A DNA stretch of 11,646 nt from an uncultured Eubacteriales bacterium. Its GTDB lineage: Bacteria > Bacillota_A > Clostridia > Oscillospirales > Oscillospiraceae. Position 1 is the first letter of the stretch. Each line of letters begins with the position of its first letter. This document shows positions 1 through 5,542 of this stretch, piece by piece. Position numbers and translations under genes: made by a program. The stretch lies in assembly GCA_949742895.1 (NCBI GenBank), contig CATJRT010000158.1:1-11646 (forward strand). Reading direction: 5' to 3'. Under the pieces are notes generated by a model, which worked only from the letters and a program-made list of their open reading frames with translations, did not search any database and had not been told where the DNA came from.

Positions 1-1
1 C

Positions 2-949
2 AACGAGCTGCTGATCCAGACCATCAACGTGGACCTGGCCAACGACCTGGGCAACCTGGTCAGCCGCACCACCGCCATGGCGGAGAAGTATTTCGGCGGA
101 AAGCTGCCCGAGGCCAAGCAGAGCGCAGAGCTGGACAAGGAGCTGATCTCTCTAACCACCGGTTTGCGGGCCCGGTATGAGGAGCAGATGGAACGGTTCC
201 AGTTCCAGAACGCCCTGGAGGAGGTCTTCAAGGTCGTCCAGCGGGCCAACAAATATATCGACGAAAACGCTCCCTGGACCCTGGCAAAGGATATGGAGGC
301 CAACGGCCCCCGGCTGGCCCATGTGCTCTACAACCTGCTGGAAACCGTCCGGGTGTGCACCGTGCTGCTGACCCCCTTTATGCCCGAGAGCTGTGAAAAG
401 ATTTTCGCCCAGATCGGCGCGGATGCAAGCGCCCAAACCTGGGAAAGTGCGGCAAAGTGGGGGACGCTCCCCGCCGGTGTGTCCGTCACCAAGGGTGATA
501 ACCTGTTCCCCCGCATCGACATGGCAAAGGAGCTGGCCGAGCTGGATAAGCTCCAGGAGGAAGCCAGGAAGGCCGCCCTGCCCGCCATCGAAATCGAACC
601 CCAGTTGGAGGAAACGGTGGACTTCGACACCTTCTGCAAGTCCGATTTCCGGGCGGTGAAGGTGAAAGACTGTCAGCGGGTGAAGAAGTCGGACAAGCTG
701 CTACGCTTCACGCTGGACGATGGCACGGGGACTGACCGGCAGATCCTGTCCGGCATCGCCAAGTGGTACGCCCCGGAGGATTTGGTCGGCAAAACCTTGG
801 TGGCCATTGTCAACCTGCCCCCCAGGAAGATGATGGGGCTGGAGAGCTGTGGTATGCTCATCTCCGCTGTCCACACCGAAAAGGGTGAAGAAAAGCTGAA
901 CCTGCTCATGGTGGACGGCGCTATCCCCGCCGGGGCCAAGCTGTGCTAA
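2..949 (+). CDS. metG: Methionyl-tRNA synthetase, C-terminal part (5' end outside window)
   Basis: This is the last 315 residues of methionyl-tRNA synthetase, which charges tRNA-Met in the cytoplasm. The reading frame is open from base 2, so the catalytic domain lies off the left edge. The fragment begins in the helical anticodon-binding domain (the stretch around DLANDLGNLVSRT is typical of MetG) and includes the LFPRID segment near the end of that domain. From about base 617 it continues into a Trbp111/EMAP-like OB-fold tRNA-binding domain (SDFRAVKV, GIAKWYAPEDLVGK, NLPPRKMMGLESCGM), an extension found on many bacterial MetG proteins that promotes dimerisation and tRNA binding. The gene ends with TAA at 947-949. 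I see no obvious intrinsic terminator directly after it. In Firmicutes metG is commonly followed by tatD; here a lipoprotein gene and an inverted-repeat element lie between them. Identification is secure; what is missing is only the 5' end. Confidence 0.97.
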   Translation, partial: NELLIQTINVDLANDLGNLVSRTTAMAEKYFGGKLPEAKQSAELDKELISLTTGLRARYEEQMERFQFQNALEEVFKVVQRANKYIDENAPWTLAKDMEANGPRLAHVLYNLLETVRVCTVLLTPFMPESCEKIFAQIGADASAQTWESAAKWGTLPAGVSVTKGDNLFPRIDMAKELAELDKLQEEARKAALPAIEIEPQLEETVDFDTFCKSDFRAVKVKDCQRVKKSDKLLRFTLDDGTGTDRQILSGIAKWYAPEDLVGKTLVAIVNLPPRKMMGLESCGMLISAVHTEKGEEKLNLLMVDGAIPAGAKLC

Positions 950-965
950 AACAGAGGGAAAAGGG

Positions 966-994
966 TGGACACCGGCGCTGAAACATGATATACT
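966..994 (+). promoter_or_regulatory. Candidate sigma-70 promoter upstream of the lipoprotein gene
   Basis: A -35 box TGGACA (966-971, five of six consensus bases) is separated by exactly 17 bases from a -10 box TATACT (989-994, five of six). The -10 box is preceded by TGA, which fits an extended -10 (TGn). Transcription would start near 1001 and give a leader of about 230 nt before the lipoprotein start at 1232. The leader would include the hairpin at 997-1026 and the repeat element at 1032-1202. This rests on sequence match only. Confidence 0.5.
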
Positions 995-996
995 GT

Positions 997-1026
997 GCTT
1001 CGCCGTATGTTTCGATATAGCGGAGC
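997..1026 (+). other. Imperfect hairpin in the metG-lipoprotein spacer
   Basis: Bases 997-1008 can pair with 1015-1026 around a six-base loop, with 11 of 12 positions paired including two G-T wobbles and one C-A mismatch. It sits at the predicted start of the lipoprotein transcript. No T-run follows it, so it is not a convincing terminator for metG. It may be leader structure. Confidence 0.35.
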
Positions 1027-1031
1027 ATAGA

Positions 1032-1202
1032 CTTAGAAGCTGAACCAATAGTCTCAGCGCGGTATCTGCACGGCTAAAATCACCGTCTGCCGCATTAAAA
1101 AATCTTGAAATACACAAGGTATTCCTGCGATTTTTTTTGCCTTGCCGGCAGCGATTTTACCTCATGCATCTGCACACTTCGGCGATTGGTACAGCTCCTG
1201 AG
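1032..1202 (+). mobile_element. MITE-like inverted-repeat element, copy 1 (~171 bp)
   Basis: The ends form terminal inverted repeats: 1032-1049 (CTTAGAAGCTGAACCAAT) against the reverse complement of 1185-1202 (CTCAGGAGCTGTACCAAT), 15 of 18 matching. Almost exactly at the centre, 1105-1130 matches 5450-5475 at 23 of 26 positions, and that second stretch is also central in an inverted-repeat element (5381-5542). Similarity goes beyond the core: CGGTATCT against CGGCATCT in the left half, and TGCATCTGC against TGCAATCTGC near the right end. There is no transposase gene, so this looks like a non-autonomous, diverged element. One frame is open from 1044 and ends in an ATGA overlap at 1205-1208, but has no start signal I would trust. 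I see no clear target-site duplication, so exact ends are uncertain. Confidence 0.65.
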
Positions 1203-1231
1203 AAATGAACAAAAAGCAAGGAGCGATTGAG

Positions 1232-1744
1232 ATGAAGATGAAGAAGCGGCTGGCGCTGCTCCTGTCCGCAGCGCTGATGCTGACCTTCCTTGCCGCCTGC
1301 GGTGACAAGAAGGACGGTCAGAGCGAGGGTGAAGGCAATTACATCGGTGACAGCGTTCGGACCTACTGGTTCTATTTTACAGTGGAAGACGCCTATTTCT
1401 GCGACGAATATGAGGGTTACACGCCCGAGTCCGGCAACCGGCTCCTGGTGGCGTCCATGACGGTGAAAAACCACAGGGACTACTCTGTGACCATGTTCAA
1501 GGAGGACTTCCCTATCCTGTGGGGAGAGGGCGAGGACGTGGATATGGCCTATCCCATTTCTGCGTTTACCGATGAGCAGCTTCCGGACGAGTATAACTTG
1601 GGCATTAAAAGGACGGAAGCCGGACTGCTGGTGTACGAGGTTCCAGAGGACCAAAAGGATTTCTCCATAGCCTTTATGGAGCTTTTTGACGATGACTCCG
1701 AGGGCGAGACCTACTTTGTGGACTTTACCCCTGACGAGAAGTAA
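1232..1744 (+). CDS. Small secreted lipoprotein with DUF4352-like (Ig-like) domain
   Basis: A 170-residue predicted lipoprotein of unknown function. It opens with a charged n-region (MKMKKR), a hydrophobic stretch and a lipobox L20-A21-A22-C23, so it should be lipidated at Cys23 and displayed on the outer face of the membrane. The mature part is acidic. It carries the pattern SGNRLLVASMTVKNHRDYSV, typical of the immunoglobulin-like DUF4352/DUF5067 families of Firmicutes lipoproteins, where a conserved (N)R(L/Y)LVV..TVKN strand recurs. That family call is from pattern memory. I chose the ATG at 1232 because AAGGAG lies at 1218-1223, eight bases upstream. An earlier in-frame ATG at 1205 has no such site and would put a hydrophilic stretch before the signal peptide. 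The gene has its own candidate promoter (966-994) and terminator (1759-1794), so it looks like an independent cassette between metG and tatD. Its ligand, if any, cannot be told. Confidence 0.85.
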   Translation: MKMKKRLALLLSAALMLTFLAACGDKKDGQSEGEGNYIGDSVRTYWFYFTVEDAYFCDEYEGYTPESGNRLLVASMTVKNHRDYSVTMFKEDFPILWGEGEDVDMAYPISAFTDEQLPDEYNLGIKRTEAGLLVYEVPEDQKDFSIAFMELFDDDSEGETYFVDFTPDEK

Positions 1745-1758
1745 ATTCTTTTGAATAT

Positions 1759-1794
1759 GGCGCGAAAAAGGGCTGTTAAGCTCTTTTTCGCGCC
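1759..1794 (+). terminator. Intrinsic terminator after the lipoprotein gene
   Basis: A 15-base-pair stem (1759-1773 with 1780-1794, one G-T wobble) with a six-base loop TGTTAA closes 14 bases after the lipoprotein stop codon. The arms contain A5 and T5 runs within GC-rich ends. The trailing T-run is weak (TGTTT), so some read-through into tatD is possible. Confidence 0.7.
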
Positions 1795-1820
1795 TGTTTC
1801 TGCGGGAAAGGAGACTGGCT

Positions 1821-2606
1821 ATGCTGTTCGATACCCACGCCCACTATGATTCCAGGCAGTTCGATGCTGACAGGGAAGAGGTGCTGGCCTCCCTGCCCGA
1901 CCGGGGAGTGGCGCTGGTGGTCAATCCCGGCTGCGATCTGCCCTCCTCCCGGATGGCGGTAGAGTTGGCAGAACGCTGGCCCTTTCTCTATGCCGCCGTA
2001 GGCGTCCACCCGGAGGACTGTGGCACATGGCAGAACGGGGATGTGGACGCCCTGCGGGCCATGGCCGCCCACCCGAAGGTGGTAGCCATTGGGGAGATCG
2101 GCTTGGATTACTATTGGAAGGAAAACCCCCGGGAGCTTCAGCAGCGGGTGTTCCGGGCTCAGCTTGCCCTGGCGGCAGAGCTGGGCCTACCCGTGATCGT
2201 CCACGACCGGGAGGCCCACGGCGACAGCCTGGCCATTGTCAGGGAGTTTCCTCAGGTCCGGGGCGTGTTCCACTGCTATTCCGGCAGCGCGGAAATGGCC
2301 CGTGAGCTGGTGGAACTGGGCTGGATGATTTCCTTTACCGGAGTGCTTACCTATAAAAATGCCCGGAAAGCGGTAGAGGCCGCCCAGGCTGTCCCGCTGG
2401 ACCGGCTGATGATTGAGACGGACAGCCCTTACATGGCCCCCGTCCCCCACAGGGGAAAGCGGAATGATTCCGGTTATGTGGTCCATACCTGTGAGCGTTT
2501 GGCGGAAATTAAAGAAATTTCTTTGGAAGAAATGGCCCGGATTACGCTGGAAAATGGACGTAAATTCTACCGTATTTTGAAATATATGCCAGAAACAGAC
2601 GAATAA
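1821..2606 (+). CDS. tatD: TatD family metal-dependent hydrolase / DNase
   Basis: A 261-residue member of the TatD family of metal-dependent phosphoesterases (TIM-barrel amidohydrolase-like fold). Characterised members act as 3'-5' exonucleases in DNA repair or turnover; the Firmicutes orthologue is often called YabD. The length is normal. All expected metal and active-site motifs are visible: D4-T-H6-A-H8 at the N-terminus, GEIGLDYYW with E92, VIVHDREA with H128, FHCYSG with H151, and ETDSPYMAP with D201. The start is well supported by AAAGGAG at 1807-1813, seven bases upstream. tatD next to metG is a familiar Firmicutes arrangement, here interrupted. It could be transcribed by read-through of the weak terminator at 1759-1794, as I see no good promoter in the 26 bases between. 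No clear terminator follows; an AT-rich stretch leads into the cold-shock promoter. Confidence 0.96.
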   Translation: MLFDTHAHYDSRQFDADREEVLASLPDRGVALVVNPGCDLPSSRMAVELAERWPFLYAAVGVHPEDCGTWQNGDVDALRAMAAHPKVVAIGEIGLDYYWKENPRELQQRVFRAQLALAAELGLPVIVHDREAHGDSLAIVREFPQVRGVFHCYSGSAEMARELVELGWMISFTGVLTYKNARKAVEAAQAVPLDRLMIETDSPYMAPVPHRGKRNDSGYVVHTCERLAEIKEISLEEMARITLENGRKFYRILKYMPETDE

Positions 2607-2658
2607 AGTGAAAAAAATTTTCTTTTTCGCCCTTTTTCTGCCTTGCCATGAAAATCTC

Positions 2659-2687
2659 TTGACAAACTCTGGCAGGTATGTTATAAT
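2659..2687 (+). promoter_or_regulatory. Near-perfect sigma-70 promoter for the cold-shock gene
   Basis: A perfect -35 TTGACA (2659-2664), a 17-base spacer and a perfect -10 TATAAT (2682-2687). The spacer ends in TGT, giving an extended -10. Transcription should begin near 2694, leaving a leader of about 105 nt before the csp start at 2800. This is the strongest promoter in the window and fits an abundant RNA chaperone. Confidence 0.88.
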
Positions 2688-2691
2688 TCTA

Positions 2692-2749
2692 ACAGTTTTG
2701 ATGTATGAACTGTCTTTGTCCTCTCTTTCGTACATACGAAAGGGGGGAC
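2692..2749 (+). promoter_or_regulatory. Structured 5' leader of the cold-shock mRNA (two hairpins)
   Basis: Just after the promoter a small hairpin can form (ACAGTT 2692-2697 with AACTGT 2708-2713). It is followed by a strong 14-base-pair stem, 2718-2731 paired with 2736-2749, with a four-base loop ACAT and only two G-T wobbles; its core CTTTCGTA/TACGAAAG is a perfect dyad. The ribosome site AGGAGG (2785-2790) lies about 35 bases downstream and outside the stem. Cold-shock genes often have long structured leaders that control translation or RNA stability with temperature; that this one does so is inference. The downstream sequence is not a clean T-run, so a simple terminator is less likely. 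Confidence 0.6.
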
Positions 2750-2799
2750 CTTCTTGTTTGCCTTCAAAACGATTTTATCTCTACAGGAGGAAAAGAAAA

Positions 2800-3018
2800 A
2801 TGACCGGTATTGTGAAATGGTTCAACGCAGAAAAGGGCTATGGTTTCATTACCCCTGACGATGGCTCTGAGGACGTGTTCGTCCACTTCTCCGCTATCGT
2901 GGCCGAAGGCTACAAGAAGCTGCTGGAAGGCCAGAAGGTGACCTTTGAGACCGAGCCTGATCCCCGCGGTGCCAAGGGCGTGCGCGCCACCAACGTGGTC
3001 GCTCAGGTCGAGGAGTAA
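2800..3018 (+). CDS. csp: Cold-shock domain protein (CspA family)
   Basis: A 72-residue single cold-shock domain protein, which binds single-stranded RNA and DNA and acts as an RNA chaperone in the cytoplasm. The length is slightly above the usual 65-70 residues. Both nucleic-acid-binding motifs are intact: RNP1 KGYGFI (12-17) and RNP2 VFVHFSAI (26-33), along with the family start TGIVKWFN. The start ATG at 2800 is chosen because AGGAGG lies at 2785-2790 with nine bases of spacing and the family N-terminus begins there. The frame is open upstream to 2608, but that stretch holds the promoter and leader hairpins. The gene is a one-gene transcription unit, from the promoter at 2659-2687 to the terminator at 3032-3069. 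Confidence 0.97.
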   Translation: MTGIVKWFNAEKGYGFITPDDGSEDVFVHFSAIVAEGYKKLLEGQKVTFETEPDPRGAKGVRATNVVAQVEE

Positions 3019-3031
3019 AAGCAAAGCAAGG

Positions 3032-3069
3032 AAAGAGGGTCAGCCGGTTCACCGGCTGGCCCTCTTTTT
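3032..3069 (+). terminator. Strong intrinsic terminator after csp, shared with the convergent SLH gene
   Basis: A 16-base-pair stem (3032-3047 with 3052-3067) with loop TTCA and one T-G wobble is followed by a T-run on the plus strand, 13 bases after the csp stop codon. The AAAG at the 5' side gives a shorter T-run on the minus strand, and the minus-strand SLH gene ends 20 bases away at 3089. It probably serves both convergent genes. Confidence 0.92.
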
Positions 3070-3088
3070 GCTGTTGTTCTGCTGTGGA

Positions 3089-5017
3089 TTATGCGTGGAG
3101 CAGATACCAGGTGGTGTTGAAGCGGCAGGCATAGTAGCCCTCGCCCAACTTCTTGATCTCATCGTAATACATCTGGTTCTTGTAATAACGGATGCCCATG
3201 CCGGTGTCCCAGCCCTTGAGGTCGTTACCCACCAGGATCACAGGCTTGCCGTTCTCGCGGGTACTCTTCATATAGTTGTAGGCGTCGATGGCCTCCTGCT
3301 CGGTGGCGTAGATGCCCTCGGAGGCGAACTTGCCATCGTGGAGCAGGCCGTACTTGCCCTCGTAGGTGAGGAAGCTGTAGTACTTATTGCCAAGGTCGCT
3401 GACGATCTCGCACTTGGTGCCGTCGGCTACGATAAAGGAACCGTCTGCCGCCAGCACATAGCCGCGGTCTGTATTGCCCTCGGCGGTCTGGCTCTTTCCG
3501 GTGGACATATCGTAGATGAAGCGGGCGGAGCCATAGTAGGCGCACACCAGGACGTCGCCCCAGATGAGGAGGCTGTAGCCGCCGTCGGTAAAGTACTCGG
3601 AGCGGATGCCATTGGCGTCGGCAATGGCCCAGCCCTTCTCGGGGATCTCCACCAGGACGAAGTCGCCGTTGAAATAAGCCCTGTTGTACTCGCCGAAGCC
3701 CAGGCCGTTCACCTGACCGTTCAAGCCCAGGATGGCGTACTGGCTGCCGTACTTGCCGGTGGCCAGGGTGCAGTTTTCATACAGTTTGATTTCATCATAG
3801 ATGAACTCGGTGGCGGGGCCAGTGGAGCTGTACAGGGCGTACTTATTGCCGTCCCGTACGACAAACAGGGGAGTGCCATTGGGAGGCAGGAGCGGGGTGA
3901 ACTTCAGGTTCGTGATCTTCTTGCCGTCCATGTTCAGCACGTCCCAGTTATTCTCACCGATTTTGCCAAAGATGTAGACGCCGTTGGTGCTGACGTACTC
4001 ATAGATGAACTCGGTGACCTTGACGCCGTTGACAGCGACGCAACGGCGTCCGCTGTAGTCGATCCGGGCGGTGTAGAGGCCCCAGCCCAGGCTGTCAACA
4101 TAGTTGTAGCTGATGGGCAGGGTGATGGTGCCGTTGGTATTGATGATGCCCCACTTGCCATTCTTCTTCACCCGGGCAAAGCCGTTGACGAAGTCACCGG
4201 CATCGTTATACTGGGCGGCGATTTTCGCCTTGCCGGTGTTGGCGGCGACGTAGCCGTACAGGTTGTTGGTGGAGTCGCGATAGCGCATCAGGCCATTGCT
4301 GACCTTCCAGTAGTAGCTGTCCAGCTTGCCGAGGATCTCGGGGGCGTCGCGCTGGCTCAGCGGGGTGAGGGTGAAGGTCAGGCGCTTCTCGGGCAGGACG
4401 CAACGCTGGATCATGGTGGCCACGTCGGCGCGGGTGATGTTGGAGTCGGGGTTAAAGGTGCCGAAGTTGTCGCTGCCCTGGAGGATGCCGGCCCGGTACA
4501 GGGTGAAGATGTTGTTGTAGTACTCGGTGGCGCTGGACACATCGGGGAGAGCGTTGACGTTGTTCTTGGTGGTCCAGGTGCTGGCGGGCAGGGCGCGGAC
4601 CAGCAGGGTGGCCATCTCGGCGCGGGTGATGTTGCGCTTGTAGCTGGTGCCGAACTCATCCTTGGCCATGAGGCCGTTTTCCACACAGTAGTCGATGGCG
4701 CTCTGATACCAGGGATCGCTCTTGGGCAGCTCGCCGGTGCCGCCGTTGTAGATGCTGTGCATCCGGGCGGTGACGGTGATGGCGTCCCGCAGGGTGTACA
4801 TGGAGTTGGGGCTGAATTTGGTGTCGCTGGTGCCGCTGAGGATGCCCAGCTCGTAGCAGTCCACTACGGCGTCATAGTAATACTTCTTGGGAAGGTCGGT
4901 AAAGGTGCCTTCCTTATAGGTGCGGGTTTTGGTGAACCCGGCGGCGCTGGCGGTCAGGGGCAGTACCGACAGGCACAGTGCGAGAGTCAGGACTAAGGAC
5001 AGGAATCTTTTCTTCAT
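3089..5017 (-). CDS. Secreted surface protein with three SLH domains and WG-type repeats
   Basis: A 642-residue exported protein. Residues 1-26 form a signal peptide (KKR, a hydrophobic core, cleavage near ASA-A-G). Three S-layer-homology domains follow at about 39-86, 97-143 and 157-207; the ITRAEMAT (130-137) and ITRADVAT (194-201) helices are typical, with the first domain more divergent (LRDAITVTARM). SLH triplets bind secondary cell-wall polymers, so the protein should be anchored on the cell wall. The rest resembles WG (KWGII) beta-repeats: KKNGKWGIINTNG (284-296), then weaker units near 355-366, 388-400, 421-434, 460-470 and 551-562. The function of WG repeats is not well defined. The start is supported by AGGGAG-like bases about six bases upstream (complement of 5022-5030). 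A minus-strand promoter (5100-5127) and a leader of tandem palindromes precede it. Its exact role is unknown. Confidence 0.92.
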   Translation of the reverse strand: MKKRFLSLVLTLALCLSVLPLTASAAGFTKTRTYKEGTFTDLPKKYYYDAVVDCYELGILSGTSDTKFSPNSMYTLRDAITVTARMHSIYNGGTGELPKSDPWYQSAIDYCVENGLMAKDEFGTSYKRNITRAEMATLLVRALPASTWTTKNNVNALPDVSSATEYYNNIFTLYRAGILQGSDNFGTFNPDSNITRADVATMIQRCVLPEKRLTFTLTPLSQRDAPEILGKLDSYYWKVSNGLMRYRDSTNNLYGYVAANTGKAKIAAQYNDAGDFVNGFARVKKNGKWGIINTNGTITLPISYNYVDSLGWGLYTARIDYSGRRCVAVNGVKVTEFIYEYVSTNGVYIFGKIGENNWDVLNMDGKKITNLKFTPLLPPNGTPLFVVRDGNKYALYSSTGPATEFIYDEIKLYENCTLATGKYGSQYAILGLNGQVNGLGFGEYNRAYFNGDFVLVEIPEKGWAIADANGIRSEYFTDGGYSLLIWGDVLVCAYYGSARFIYDMSTGKSQTAEGNTDRGYVLAADGSFIVADGTKCEIVSDLGNKYYSFLTYEGKYGLLHDGKFASEGIYATEQEAIDAYNYMKSTRENGKPVILVGNDLKGWDTGMGIRYYKNQMYYDEIKKLGEGYYACRFNTTWYLLHA

Positions 5018-5033
5018 AAATCTCTCCCTTTCT

Positions 5034-5090
5034 GCTGTATACAGCGGTTTTGATGCCAGGGCATCAAAATGGTTTGGCGCGCCAAACCAT
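5034..5090 (-). repeat. Three tandem perfect palindromes in the SLH gene leader
   Basis: Three perfect inverted repeats lie almost end to end. GCTGTATACAGC is at 5034-5045. TTTTGATGCC, two bases, then GGCATCAAAA is at 5048-5069. A 22-base unbroken palindrome whose half is ATGGTTTGGCG is at 5069-5090, sharing base 5069 with its neighbour. All fall between the predicted start of transcription (near 5093 on the minus strand) and the SLH ribosome site (complement of about 5022-5030). In RNA they would fold into consecutive stems; in DNA they could be operators for dimeric regulators. Confidence 0.85.
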
Positions 5091-5099
5091 AACGGCTTT

Positions 5100-5127
5100 A
5101 TTGTACCATAAAACGAAATATTTACAA
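5100..5127 (-). promoter_or_regulatory. Candidate promoter of the SLH gene
   Basis: Read on the minus strand: -35 TTGTAA (complement of 5122-5127), a 16-base spacer ending in TGG (extended -10) and -10 TACAAT (complement of 5100-5105, five of six). Transcription would start near 5093, just outside the 22-base palindrome, placing all three palindromes in the 5' leader of about 75 nt. Confidence 0.6.
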
Positions 5128-5214
5128 GAGGTAAAATCCCTTTTTTGACGATGCTTTATGGGACAAGGCTGGTAATAGGATCGAATGCCCTTACGCCTTT
5201 GTGGAAAATGCGGA

Positions 5215-5243
5215 TTGACAAGGGTAGGAAAATCAGATATATA
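5215..5243 (+). promoter_or_regulatory. Promoter of the riboswitch / phosphate transporter transcript
   Basis: A perfect -35 TTGACA (5215-5220), a 17-base spacer and a -10-like TATATA (5238-5243). The predicted start near 5250 falls exactly where the riboswitch-like element begins, so the two predictions support each other. It diverges from the SLH promoter about 90 bases to the left. Confidence 0.7.
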
Positions 5244-5250
5244 TGAAGCA

Positions 5251-5344
5251 TACAAAGGGAGTAGCCTGCACAGGATGCCTGTGTTTTCGGAGCCGTCAGT
5301 ACGATCTTGCGATCCGGCCCGCGATGAAAAGGCGAGACTTTGCT
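5251..5344 (+). promoter_or_regulatory. Candidate yybP-ykoY (manganese-sensing) riboswitch aptamer
   Basis: The element has the parts I know from the yybP-ykoY family (Rfam RF00080), which binds Mn2+. The 5' strand AAAGGGAGTAGCC (5254-5266) is close to the family's AAGGGGAGUAGC signature. A P2-side hairpin follows (CACAGG 5269-5274, loop ATG, CCTGTG 5278-5283). A second arm has GCCG (5292-5295) paired with CGGC (5315-5318), a one-sided TCAGTAC loop and a GATC-TTGC-GATC tip (5303-5314). The 3' signature is GGCGAGACTTTG (5331-5342). CAAAG (5253-5257) pairs with CTTTG (5338-5342) to close the domain. GGCGAGAC is also the left arm of a terminator (5327-5374), giving the expected choice between aptamer and terminator; known Mn riboswitches of this kind turn genes on when metal is bound. 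The family call is from remembered consensus, not a covariance-model search. Confidence 0.75.
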
Positions 5345-5374
5345 GGCTGAGCGGCAGCATTGTCTCGCCTTTTT
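5327..5374 (+). terminator. Intrinsic terminator that overlaps the riboswitch
   Basis: A 12-base-pair perfect outer stem, AAAAGGCGAGAC (5327-5338) with GTCTCGCCTTTT (5362-5373), can be extended inside by TGCTG/CAGCA, and ends in a T5 run (5370-5374). No protein gene lies upstream on this strand before the promoter at 5215, so its job is to end a short leader RNA. Its left arm uses the conserved 3' strand of the riboswitch, which is how the switch would work. Confidence 0.9.
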
Positions 5375-5380
5375 GTATTC

Positions 5381-5542
5381 AGGAAGCACTGATTCAATGC
5401 GTTTACGGCATCTTGCGGAAATTTTGCGGCATAATTTTGTTGCGACTTTTTGAAATAAACAAATTATTCCTGCGAAATCGCGCCGCATTCTACCACAAAG
5501 TTTTTCTGCAATCTGCTCTTGCAGATTGAATCAGTCCTTCCT
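5381..5542 (+). mobile_element. MITE-like inverted-repeat element, copy 2 (~162 bp)
   Basis: The ends are terminal inverted repeats: 5381-5398 (AGGAAGCACTGATTCAAT) against the reverse complement of 5525-5542, 17 of 18 matching. The core 5450-5475 lies 69 bases from the left end and 67 from the right, and matches 1105-1130 of copy 1 at 23 of 26 positions. A perfect subterminal hairpin sits at the right end (CAATCTGC 5509-5516, loop TCTT, GCAGATTG 5521-5528). Near-repeats of TTGCGG occur in the left half. There is no transposase; I call it a non-autonomous element of the same family and orientation as copy 1. It starts six bases after the riboswitch terminator. A minor ORF from 5185 runs through it and translates the core as FEINKLFLR, against LEIHKVFLR in copy 1, but has no coding support. 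No clear target-site duplication. Confidence 0.7.

Noticed and set aside
1205..1231. ATG at 1205 as start of the lipoprotein
   Set aside because: It has no ribosome site and adds nine residues before the signal peptide. The ATG at 1232 has AAGGAG at ideal spacing.
2608..2799. Upstream extension of the cold-shock ORF to a GTG at 2608
   Set aside because: The stretch contains a near-consensus promoter and leader hairpins, and the cold-shock domain begins at 2800 behind AGGAGG.
2945..4996. A 683-codon open frame on the plus strand, antisense to the SLH gene and longer than it
   Set aside because: Its product is low-complexity and rich in Gly/Ala/Val with no domain, as expected from reading the complement of GC-biased codons. 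The minus-strand frame has a signal peptide, SLH motifs, a ribosome site and a promoter.
5034..5090. The palindrome cluster as a CRISPR array or a transcription terminator
   Set aside because: The three palindromes differ in sequence, have no spacers, and are not followed by a T-run on either strand at the right place.
5156..5488. A 110-codon minus-strand ORF over the same region
   Set aside because: It is antisense to the riboswitch and has no coding signals. It is best seen as a chance open frame.
5509..5528. The perfect 8-bp hairpin as an independent terminator
   Set aside because: No T-run follows on the plus strand. It lies inside the right end of the MITE-like element and has a counterpart in copy 1.
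5185..5529. A 114-codon ORF across the riboswitch and the second repeat element
   Set aside because: It runs through the predicted promoter, aptamer, terminator and element, and shows no domain or ribosome site.
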